DNA of 64,000 nucleotides, from positions 28,717,364 through 28,781,363 of the forward strand of contig CM025854.1 of NCBI GenBank assembly GCA_003952965.2. Direction: 5' to 3'. The position numbers and the translations under genes are program-made. This stretch comes from Morella rubra (taxonomy: Eukaryota; Streptophyta; Magnoliopsida; Fagales; Myricaceae). Within the stretch, counting starts at the first letter, position 1; each line of letters opens with the position of its first letter. The notes under the pieces were generated by a model that was given only the letters and a program-made list of their open reading frames with translations, had not been told where the DNA came from and made no database searches. This document shows positions 37,407 to 48,343 of the stretch, piece by piece.

Positions 37407-40400
37407 ATGACGGAGGACAGTGGCGCTAAGAATTCTTCGGAGGAAGCCTCACAAACAAGGCAAAGGTCGGTGCACTCTCCAGCCCAATCTCACGAAAGAC
37501 ACTAATTTAATGGATACAGTGGTTGAAATTCTTTTCGTCTTCTTTTCTTTTGGTCAAAGTCAATTCATTCCCACAAAATTGCGCCTGTCCCGTGAAGTTT
37601 TAGCTTTCCCCTCACGCAAATCATAGGGGATTTTGTTCGATGAAATTGGCTTTGTTCATTTTAGTATCCAGCTGGGCTAGCTTGGCGATGGAACCCGTGC
37701 GGATTTTTTTTTTTTTAGGGTTGGGGGGGGGGGTTGCGTTTATTTTTTTTTGAAGTTATTGAGTTCTCAATGAGGGTATTGTAGGATAGTTTTTGGGGTT
37801 TTCGTTGTGGTTGGATTCCGTTAAGTGCAACTGCTGAATCAGTTTCTTTGTGATTGTAATCAGAAAGTGAAGGAAAATGGCTAACAATGCCAAGAAAAAT
37901 ATTTTATCTTTAGCGTATAACATGCTTTCTTGGTTAAGATTTTTGAAGAACCTCATGGAAAATTCTAGTTCTACAACTTTTTGTAATTGAGGCAAACCAG
38001 TTATTTTGAGTAATTTGCGCTTCTCTTTTTCCGTTCACTCTTCATATGGTTGGGATACGAAACTCAGATAAGAGTAGATGTGCACACAGTCTCTTTCAAG
38101 TGTCTTAATCGTGGAGGCATATCTAAAGTTCACATATTTTCCCCCTAGTTCTGCTATTGTTATCGCCCTTATGGCTCTGTCACAAATCAATTGCAATAAC
38201 CTATGATTTGAAATGAATATGGTTCCCCTACCACTTGTGCGATAACTATATTATTTGCCAGTGCCCTTAAGTGATGAAATCTAGATAAGCTCTGCCAAAT
38301 ATTTTAACTTTTAGATCTTGTAGCAGAAAGAAGAGAAAATGGGATCAACCTGCGGAGTCCTTGGTTTCAGCTGGTGTGGTAGTACCTGGGGTCCTCCCAC
38401 TGGGCAATATGGGACCTCTCACAGGGCTTGCACTTTCTGGAGTGACGCCAGTCTCAAGTGCACTATTAATGAATCCGCTTGCACCTAGCTGTGCAACAAT
38501 ACCCCAGGTGCTTCAGGCATCTTCAATGCAGCAACACACCGCTGCCATGGTCTCAAGACTAAGTCAAGTGAGTTACTTTATTCGAGATTATATTCATTTT
38601 GTTGGCTTCGCCATATCTACATTGCTGCATTATTTATCATATAGTGTGCGTCATCTGCCAATTGGGACTATATCCTAGCTTCCTCTATGCTCTGAATAGG
38701 AAACAATGTAGCATCTTTCATCTGTATTCTATAAAGGAAACAATTTAGCGTTTTTGATGCGCATGCATGCACACACACCCATAGAGACACACATAATTTA
38801 TTTCTAATTCGTGGTTGCACCAGTTGGCAGATGCATTTGCATTGAAATATCTATGTACCCTATTGTGAAAGGAAGAATAGGAAATGCTGACTCGTATAGT
38901 TTTAGGTTGTGCAAGCAGTAAAACTGACTATTACTACAAGAACATTTAGAAGCTGTTACTTTTTGTAGTATTACAATTTATCACGTTATTGTTTTATACA
39001 CTGCTTATAAATGAGAGATCGATGTGTTCATGCCTCTAGCAAAACTGGGGACCATAATGTCTTATTCCGTTCCATTTGTCATCTAACTGTTCTTTTAGTT
39101 TGTAATTTGTCTTCTACCTTTTCAGTTTGGACGTTTCAATATACTTTATGCTTCTTAGTTTTGATTTCTCAACTAGCTGCCCTGCTGTTAGATTTGTTTA
39201 ATTCCATCAATAAACCAGCTGCAACAAAAATGTTTGCTGTCATTGGTGAACATATTTTTTGAAGCCCGCAGTTTTGCATTGGTGGGAATAAATATGATAT
39301 CGACACTTTCTGACAACTGCTTTACATGCACATCTTGCATACAGAAGAGTGCAGTATAAAGTTATTGGGGATGTGCAAGTACTAAAATCGCTGCATAAAA
39401 TACAAATTCTTGTTCCACATACTGCGATGATGCTCATTAGCATGATGAGCTATAAGTGGTTGATTCCTGTTAGATTGTAGTTGTTTTCATCTTTTCTCTT
39501 ACATTTATCCGTTGTTTATTTGCAATGATCATCTGTTTCTGGTTTCACGGTTGGTTCTATGAACAAATTTAGCCAAAGATCCAAGACGAGTTAATAGCAC
39601 GAGAAATTGTCATAAATGATGCCGAATCTTCTGTTCGTTACAAGCTTACAAAACGGCAAATGCAGGAGGAGGTGAATCTGATTTTTCAAGATCACATGAT
39701 TGGATATTTTTTTTCAATTCAGTTGAATGCTCCATATTTTTTCTTCTCCTTTTTCTATTTATTTTCCTATGAGATTTATCAACTTAGTTTACTTGCAGAT
39801 CCAAAGGTGCACAGGGGCTGTGGTTATAACCAGGTTTGTAGTCCTTTAATGGAAATTATGAGTCTTTTAAAGTGTCTTTCATTGCATAGATAAAATGCAT
39901 TATCTGTTTTTTCTGTTTCAGGGGTAAGTTCCGTCCACCAAATGCTCCACCTGATGGGGAGAAGCCATTATATCTTCACATTTCTGCTGGGGCTCATGTA
40001 AGTATGATTTAATGGATTGGACAAGTGGGTAATATAATAGAAGAATCATGTCACTTATTAAATTGAAATTGAGGAAATAAAAGAACATGTGGGTTATTTG
40101 CTCTATGGGTTAACTAGTATAGATTTGTTTATAATTCGTATGGGTAAAGATAGCTTAATACTCAATACTACTAGGCAATTTATACATGACTTTGGTTGGA
40201 TTCTAATAATGGTCTGCCTCTGCAGCTAAAAGATACAGCTGAGCGGATCCTGGCTGTTGATCGTGCAGCTGCCATGGTTGAAGAAATGCTGAAACAAGGT
40301 CAAAATTTACTGCCAGCTTCTTCCACTTCTCATCCACCTGTCAGCAATGGAGTGAAGGTAGGTATGCTTTGCATTGCCAGCTTCTCTGTCTTGGATAATG

Positions 40401-43400
40401 AGGATTATCATAATATATGAATTTCTTAATCGAATTGGGTTACTCAGGCACTGAGCACATGTGTGTTTTTGGGATTTGAGCCAGACCCATCATTAAACAT
40501 TGCTGCTCGTGTACGTGGACCAAATGTAAGTTTTTTGGTTTCCTTCCCTTCTTTCCTCTTTGTTTTTTCTCTTAACTTGACCATGGCAGTGCCGTTTTCT
40601 GTGGTTAGTTAGTTTGCTCTTTGTTTTTCTCTGTGTGTGCTCCAGTCTTTAAGTGCCTTTCTCTATGTGTAGAGACAGTTTCATATCTGTTTTAAAGAAA
40701 AAACTAGTTTTAAGGTTCAGTGCTGTATGATAAGTAGCTTATAGATGTAACCAATAGTTTGCATTCTGCTCCAATTTATTTGTTTGATGTTACAAGTAGA
40801 CGTTAATTTGGTTTTCCAAATATATGTCTCCATTGGCTGGGAAAAGTTGTGCCGTGTATTTAGTTGTTTTGAAGTTTATATGATCGTTGATAAAGATGAG
40901 GGATTCTAATGTTGTAAGCTTTCTCTGACATCTCCACACGATTGGGAGAGATTGTTTTTGTGTTGGTGGTGGTTCGGTTTTGTGCATGCAGGACCAGTAT
41001 ATAAATCACATTATGAATGAAACAGGAGCAACTGTCTCACTAAGAGGTCATAGTTCAGGGGACATTGAAAGCACACATGGAGAAGGTACAGCCTTGCTGT
41101 GTGTAATCCAATCCTTTTCGAGCATTTCTGACCTTTGCATAATGCTTGCAGAAGGACCGCAACCACTGCATTTATTCTTGACAAGCAGTAATCTGAAAAG
41201 TCTTGAAGATGCTAAGCGTCTATCTGAAAATTTGCTGGATACAATAAGTGTAGAATGTGGTGCATCTAGGTAATTCTTTTTCAAATCAAGCTGGGAACAA
41301 ATTGTTCTGTGCATTACCACATCATAAACAGTTGCTATTTTTTAAATTGTATGGAAATTTCCATAATGTATCTATTACTTATATAACCTGTTGTTGAGTG
41401 CTAAGTTAAAGAATGCAGCCATTTTGCATGGATAATTGGTTTCATCCGGTAATTGTGGATCATGATAATGTCATTCTGTGTTGCACTGCTGTTTGTGTCT
41501 CTATTGGAAAATAACCTGTGGTTCCAACTCTTTAGGGTTTCATCATGTAAGGTTTATAGTGCTGTTGCACCCCCACAGCAGGTTTACAGTGCTATTCCTC
41601 CTCCACAACTGTTATTGGCTGGAGTTCAGAATTCTGGGAATGAATTACCAGTAAATGAAAGTTCTGCTGCTGGTTTGACATCTGCAACTGTGAGCTTTTC
41701 ACCGGCTTTCCCTTTCTCCTCACTTAAAATCCCCGGGCTACCTCCTGTTGTTTCTCAAGGAACAGTACCACAATCTGGTGGATATTTATACTGTGGGCAG
41801 TCTCAGGGGAATGTAGTAGGCTATTCCCACCATTTACCATCCGGAGGAACGAGCTATAATGGATATGGTGGGATATATCCTCAAACCACACCATTGCAAC
41901 AAGTTGCCCTGGCCCTTAGGCAGTTGCCCTCTCCTGTTACTTCTGAAACTGCCTCCACAACACCTGCACCGAACAAAGAATCGAAGTCAACCTCCAATCC
42001 TGAGAAGGAGAAACGGCCTCCGCAGAAGCGGAAGTTTCAGGAACTTCCAGCTACCTCAAAATGTCCTGCAAAACCCCATCAGGTATCAGTGCAGTCTCGT
42101 GCTTGGTTGTTTAGGACATGGCTGCTAGGTATATTGCACACCTCTACGAGAGGAGGAAAAAAAAACGAAGAAAATAGGATTTTCTGTTCTTCAAAGGAAG
42201 GTTTACTTCCCACAAAGATTTCTCTGTTTTCTCAGTTTAATCTAGTACGAGAATAGTGGAGGCTAGTGAGTCAAATATATGAGTGTTGATTTATGTCTGC
42301 TGTATGATGTTGGAGGACATGATGAGAGGTAGTAGACCCAGGATTAGATTTGGGAACATTAATTCAGTTTAGAGTTTCTTTCAAATCCTTTTAGCCCTTT
42401 GCTTGAATTGAATACACAGCATTGCACAATAGTGTGCTCCTAGACTCATCTTTATGGTCCATCTACTGTCCCCCTTCTCTTGTTTGCTATTTTGTTGACC
42501 TTGGATTTTCGCAGCTTGTTTCTGGATTATCTCCCTTTTTCAAATTGTTTCCTGGATGCATGTGCTTATGAGTATGTAGGTTGTGTTTTATTCAGTGGCA
42601 ACATAATTCCCTATTTTACTAAACTCTCCTGCTAGATTGATATTTTGCTCGGTCTTGTGCTGACTTCCAGTGCTTAATCTTCCAGGTATTTTCTCTGACC
42701 TTCTATGAAGCTAACAGGCCGATACTGGACTTCTCTATTGGGTAGTTGGTTTGTATGTTTCACAGGAATTTCAATTGTGGAGATGCCGTGGCTGGGCCAA
42801 TTATGGCTTCAGAACTTTCGATCGGTGGTCAATTCAAGATTTTACAGGGATTGGTTTTATCTTGTATCTTTCTGCTGAATTGATGTAAAATATAAATCTG
42901 TTTCTTTTTGGCGATAAGTTAAATGTTGGCTACCCCCAGTGGGTGGCCACCACCAATATGGACCCAAACTACCACTTTACTATAGGTTCTGTCCCTACCA
43001 AAGCCAGCTTTGATTTAACAGTATTTTAGTTTGTGGGACTCGAGAACTTCTGACATTTGACTTTTGTGAATTTGGGAACTCAATATTAGAAACACAGAGG
43101 CTTGGAGTTAGCCCAGATCATCCATAAATTTAGGACTAAAACTAGTTCAGTTTGTGGCAACTCAAATAAGCCCTTTTTTGTGTCTTTCCAGTAGCTTGTA
43201 CTAGCTTCCCAAGAGCATTCTTTCCTCTTCTTTCATCTGCATAAAAAGTTTCATATAGTAGGCTCTCAATTATTGATCCGACTTGAACTTCTCTGTGATT
43301 GTATTTGAAGTTATGATATGTAACCAATTCTTCGTCATTGAGAGATTAGGTTTGGAATTGTCTTTTCTTAGTTGTTGCAGGTTTCGGAACTTTTAAAGCC

Positions 43401-43888
43401 AGCTGAGCTTTCAGGAGATATGGGTGTCAGAAATGTATCAACTATGCCAGCCCCAAGGAAGTTGGTCCAGTCGTCATCCGAAGGAATGCCACCACCCCCT
43501 CCGCCAAAGTTTACTTCATCAGCAAGTTTTGTTAGAGGGCATGACAGGAACAATATTCTGAACAAAATGCAGCCTGATTCTGTTCCTGGTAGGGGTAGAA
43601 ACTTAATCTGCTTTGTTTTTCCTGCTTCTGGTTAATAGCTCGTTGATGCTTTAATGTTGATGATAATTGTCGTGTTTTTTTTTCAATTAAAGGCAGGTAC
43701 ATTGCTTTTATGCTTCTGTTGGTAAACTTGCCTTTTCAATCAATTTTAAAATGCGTCCTGTTTCAGATACTTTGGTAAAGCTGATGGAATATGGAGAGGA
43801 GGATGATGACCTTGAGGAGAACTATGAAGAATCACTTGGAGGCAGTTCTAGTGCAGTAGCAGCTCGGAAGCCCTTCTGGGCATTATAA
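37407..43888 (+). CDS. RIK: RIK-type KH-domain RNA-binding protein
   Basis: Twelve exons in consistent phase: 37407-37465, 38324-38567, 39573-39671, 39799-39833, 39922-39997, 40226-40357, 40448-40525, 40992-41085, 41152-41269, 41536-42082, 43381-43588 and 43767-43888. They encode 603 residues. A basic SRKKRKWD motif near the start looks like a nuclear signal. Residues 135-215 hold a first KH-like unit (RCTGAVVITRGKFRPP, AHLKDTAERILAVDRAA). Residues 216-312 hold a second (VFLGFEPDPSLNIAARVRGP, then NHIMNETGATVSLRG). A Pro/Gln/Ser-rich stretch follows, then a PPPPPP run near 531 and an acidic tail ending KPFWAL. RIK was described as a KH protein interacting with ROUGH SHEATH2/AS1, which repress KNOX genes; its animal relative is KHDC4. 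The ATG at 37407 is the first in frame. The exon-2 acceptor is a TAGCAG tandem (NAGNAG), so Ser insertion may vary. The neighbouring EXO70 genes match the Arabidopsis order At3g29390-At3g29400. Confidence 0.92.
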
Positions 43889-44777
43889 ATATAGATCGTG
43901 TAAATTGATTGATCTTGGGCAATGAGAAGGAATGATAGGGTTGTATGAGCTTATTTCAGAGCATGCATTGTGCATGGTTTAGCTTTTCTAGCTTGGATTC
44001 TTGGAAAGCGTTTTCCTTCTCATGGCGCATCTCCCTCCCTGGGTTCTCTAAAGTCAATGGTGCGATCATGTTTGGATGCAGGGCTGCTGGTTGAGTGGCA
44101 TTTTGGACTTTTAGATCTGATGCTCATTGGTGTCATTGGCAGCTGTGCAGGCAATGACTATGAGAAGATGTGTGCTGTATTTTGGTCGTAATTTGAGCAG
44201 AGATGTAAATGAATAGTCTTTCAAGTGTGAATAGGAATCGTTTTTGGCATCAGCATAAATCAAATTGCTTCCATGTATTTGTAAAATAGGTATTGCAGAA
44301 CATGGCGTTTCAGATCAAGTCTCTAAAATGTCCAAAAGGTAAATCTATATATGACACCACACTTCGCATTTACGTTTTCCATCAGATGACCGCTTTAGAT
44401 AGCTCCCCAGGCGTTATCTGCATCTTCTGGGCTTTGTTACCATGAATTAGGCATCTCGAGCAAATGATAAAACAAGCAAGGTTTATGTTCATTCACCTAA
44501 ATACATAGGTTTCAAGCTAGTTTCGTTTGTTTCTGCTTTGGATAGTGCTTAAAATAAAGTAACACGATCTCACTATTGCACAACTTTCATTTAAAATGGA
44601 AGCCCTATAACTCATGGGGGGCCGAGGAAGAAGCTGGACTTGCTTAGCACCGCCTATAACAATCCTCTAACGAACAAAGTAACAAAGACCTAAATGAAAA
44701 ATTTCAGGCATACTAGGATATAGGAACTGGTGGAAAACTGAAAGTGTAGCGGACTAGAATGAAACTCTGCACGCTTA
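43889..44777. other. convergent 3' ends of RIK and EXO70, no other gene
   Basis: Both flanking genes end here, so most of this is probably 3' UTR. Sequence from about 44446 onward is the left part of the EXO70 tandem duplication and recurs at about 48344. Confidence 0.55.
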
Positions 44778-47400
44778 TCATCTTCTAGAGAAGTTGGGTA
44801 ATGACTTTGGAGATCCTTCAAAGAGATCCAAAATGTAACTCCCTAGATCATCAGCAGTGTATTTATAATGCTTGTCACTTATGTAATAGGCATATCTTCC
44901 CACAAATGTTCGGTAAGCCTGGATCACCATGAGCGATGTTGAGATCTGTAAATCTTCCCGAAGTTGAGAATCTGAGATAAACCATCCCGTTTGTGTCTTG
45001 TAAATCTCCTCAAAAGCGAGATAAAAGCTCCGGATCCTTTCCTTGACAGAGCTCGACCCAGGATTTTGAATCCCATTATCCTTTAGCAAAGAAAGGATTG
45101 AACTCCAACTAGCTCGCTCATAATTCATTGCGTGCTGTTGGAATTTTCAGTTGTCCTTTCTAATCCATTTATCTCCAAATATATGCCTTAGCTCAGGCCC
45201 CTTGACCATTTCAGCCATGTAGTGGATATTGTTCATCAAGAAGAAGTGCTGTAGCGAAGCATCCTTGTATAGCTTGGACTTGTCATCCAGGTTGCTTTGC
45301 AGAATTGAAGCAAGTGATCGAAAATGTCGAGCCACTGGGGAAATTCTACTCGAAGAATTACCAGTTTTGCTCTCCTCTTCCACTATAGGACCCTCGTCAG
45401 GTGACAACGAACTGGGATCCTCTTCATCATGGTCCTCGAGGAGGAAATTAAGGGTCTCAGTGTAGTCTGTTAGATTCTTAAGGTAAGTCATGACATATAT
45501 GGTCAGATGGTGAATTCCGCCTCCTGGAAAATGGGTTGTTGAGGTATTTGAAGCCGTTCCATTCTTAAGTTCAAGAAATGTTGCTCGCACAGCATCACCC
45601 AACCTCCCTAGAACCTCGTGACACTCGATTCTAACTGAAGAACCAGCATCATCAGCGTATAAACCATCAATATCTGGAAGAAGATCTGATAGTGCCTCAT
45701 ACATGCCAAGAATGCAAGACAACTTCTCTGGTTGGTGAGGACCAATAGACACGGCTCCTCCGGAATTCAGAAGCTGCAACATTGAGGCCTTAGATGCCTC
45801 AATGAAACAAACTAGAGCAACTGATCCAAGGTCCCCAAAAATTTGATCACTTAGCCATTTCTCGCTAGCAAGATAGACCCGCTCAAAGATATTCATTGTT
45901 CGCACCCAACGCTTAATCTTGGAATTCAAGCTAACCCATTCCATCCTCAGCACATCTTCAATGCTTAGTTTTTCCATTTTAAGAATGAAGAGGCACTCAT
46001 CCAAGACGTCCTTTCGTACGCTGGCATAGGCTTGGTAACATTTCTGATCATAATTCGAATGGAACATCAAATTCACAATGCATCTGAGCTCAGAAATGAC
46101 ATCAGGATTTAACAGATCAATGATATATTCCACCGAGGCCCTGCTGACGCTGTGAAGCGACTCCTCAACTGACTCATCCCTGAAAGAGACAAGGGAGACG
46201 CTAGCTGACCCATAGTCTTCATGCCATTCAAAAGATATGTGCTCCGGTTCAAAAGGTTGCCTGTTCTCAATAAGTATGTGCCTGAACTCTTCCTCAAGCC
46301 TTCCCATTGCTTTCTGAAGAACATTGTGTGCCCTTTGTAACTGCTTATACTCATCGTTATTCAGAGACAGCCTCCCTAACCAGCTTTGAGTCACTTTTTG
46401 GGCTTCAACTGCCGCATTCAGGTACTCAGAGGCTGCTTCTGGTCCTGAATCCCATCTCTTAGATTGATCTTCCTGCCAACTCATGATTCTCTCTTCAACA
46501 GCATTAAGTTGGTCCTCCATCTCACTAATCCCATCATCCGTTGTTTCATTTAGTGCAGTCATTGAGGCCAATTGGGTGCGAAGTTCTGCCAAAATTTTCC
46601 TCTCCTCACATGTAAGCTTCTTTTTTGACCCCAATTCTTTAACAATGTATTTCGCTGCAGTAATTAGGGGCTTTTCTCCTTCTAAATCGGGAGGAATCAC
46701 GGACTCCCAATCCCCCATAGCCAACAAGAGGCAAAGGCCAAAGAGGAACACAAGCGGGTTAAAAACTCAATGAATTGAACTAAAATTGAGTCCTAGACCC
46801 CTCTTACTCGCTTCTGTATTACCATCACGCTAAAATGGCTATGGAAACCTTACTAAACTCCCAAGAACCAAAAAGAAATCAAATACTACCCTTTTGAACA
46901 ATAAACTAGAGAAAGACTAATCGAACGTAAAATTAAAGCATTTTACATACAACAACGTAACCACTAATGAAATGAAGAACATATCCAAATGAGGAACTCT
47001 CACAATAATCGATGAAAACGGAAGGAGTGAGGGAACGAAAAGTCACTAGAGGACGAATATCTCTAGAACTTGCGGATCAATAGGAAGTAGCACGAATAAT
47101 TAGATAGAAGAAACTAATCCAATTTCGAATCAAGAACGGTGTTATTACTAAGGCAAGAGTATCTGAAGCCTACCTCCTTGAAACTATGGAAGCTTGCGAC
47201 ACAAGCATGCCACCAAATTGATGCGACGCAAAAGCGCCAAAATCACAATAGCACCAGTGTAACCAAGACAAAATGGATGATCTCCAAAATGGGGTTCGTA
47301 AGACCCTGGACGGAAATAGTATAGCAAGATCTATAGGCAAGCGACAGAACAGAGAAACGGAGGCAAGGAAATATTTTAGGTGTGAGCTTTCGGGCTGCAA
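44446..47400. repeat. EXO70 tandem duplication, unit A
   Basis: Starts at the word TTAGGCATCTC and runs through the EXO70 copy, its leader and at least 600 bases of upstream sequence, to about 47400. The matching unit B begins at 48344. Both flanks and both coding regions align, so the duplication included the promoter. Similarity is high but clearly below identity, so this event is older than the WDR12/hydrolase one. Confidence 0.85.
44778..46718 (-). pseudogene. EXO70 family exocyst subunit interrupted by an in-frame stop
   Basis: Single-exon gene. From MGDWESVIPPDLEGEKPLI (46718) it encodes 523 residues, then meets TGA at 45149-45147. The intact copy at 48692-50653 has TGG (Trp) at the same place: RKHNWKFQQH versus RKDN-stop-KFQQH. 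Downstream of the stop the same frame stays open to 44778 with an ordinary EXO70 C-terminus (MNYERASWSSILSLL, SYILDLFEG), so only this codon breaks the frame. Relative to the other copy it also lacks about 5 residues after NPGSSS. EXO70 proteins tether secretory vesicles by binding plasma-membrane phosphoinositides through C-terminal helices. The truncated form would lose the last quarter of the Exo70 domain and probably that membrane contact. It could be a pseudogene, a truncated protein, or a sequencing error. Confidence 0.8.
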
Positions 47401-47471
47401 TATCTATGAGGGAGCCTATCTCCCTCCCTCCTTTCCTGTGACCGCGAGCAACTACTATTGATCTCTGGAGC

Positions 47472-47637
47472 TAGCAGTCGTTTCTCCTCGTTAAGCTTCC
47501 GGAGGTTTGAGTAGTTGACCCCTCTGGCCAACGCGGCAGGTCAAGGAAAACGCGTAGCAGTCGTTTCTCCTCGTTAAGCTTCCGGAGGTTTGAGCAGTTG
47601 ACCCCTCTGGCCAACGCGGCAGGACAAGGAAAACGCG
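47472..47637. repeat. two tandem copies of an 83-bp sequence
   Basis: 47472-47554 and 47555-47637 are near-identical, both starting TAGCAGTCGTTTCTCC and ending GGAAAACGCG. I see about three base differences, including AGTAG/AGCAG and GGTCAAGG/GGACAAGG. It lies upstream of the EXO70 unit A promoter and is absent from the corresponding part of unit B, so it arose after the larger duplication. Confidence 0.93.
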
Positions 47638-48343
47638 GAAAGAATAGTTGTAGCCTGACATGCGTGACCTATAAGAAAAGGTCCATCCTCATGCTTTTCT
47701 GGGTTTACCGGCTGCTCTCTGGTTCAATTTCGTCCGAGATATGTGTTCTTTTTCAACCAGTACGCATGTATACTGTATACACTAGTCACTAGAGTGAGAA
47801 AACATTCAAAGTGGGATTTATTTGTAACAATCAATTAGTTATTTTTTTTTGTCTAGGATTACCAATATAGATAAGCTTCATGTATCGCGTTTGAATGATA
47901 TATTTGGATACCCATGTTTGGGTAATGGGTAGTAACTGCATATAGAATTTCGTGAACATCCATTATGAGAAAAAAAATATATACTTATTTTTAGGTTTTA
48001 GTTACTATGGCTGTATTGTTTTTTTCTTTTTAATAATTAATTTTCACTTTTCTTGATTCCCTCTTTCGCACCTAATCACTGATTGTTGAATTAGTGAGAA
48101 CCCACCATTTTTTTTTTTGTTAAATTCATATTTTTGAAGTTAAAATCATAACTTGAAACATGTTCACTATAAAATTTATTTAGTAGTGCAAAAATAAAAT
48201 ATTCAGATACTCGGATATTTGACTTCAGTTTCTTATGGCAGTTTAACCGACATACTCCACATCTATCTACGGTCTTCCACTCTACACGGAACACAAGTTA
48301 CTTGATCAGATAGGCATTTTTCTGGTTTATTGTCGATATGATT
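47638..48343. other. intergenic between EXO70 units, no gene recognised
   Basis: AT-rich spacer separating the two EXO70 duplication units. No frame here matches a family I know. Confidence 0.5.

Noticed and set aside
41453-41535. Extension of RIK exon 10 upstream to 41453
   Set aside because: The hydrophobic sequence before 41536 is intron read-through; the TTTAG acceptor at 41535 restores phase with the preceding exon.
47472-47637. CRISPR-like repeat array
   Set aside because: Only two head-to-tail 83-bp copies with no spacers, in a plant genome.
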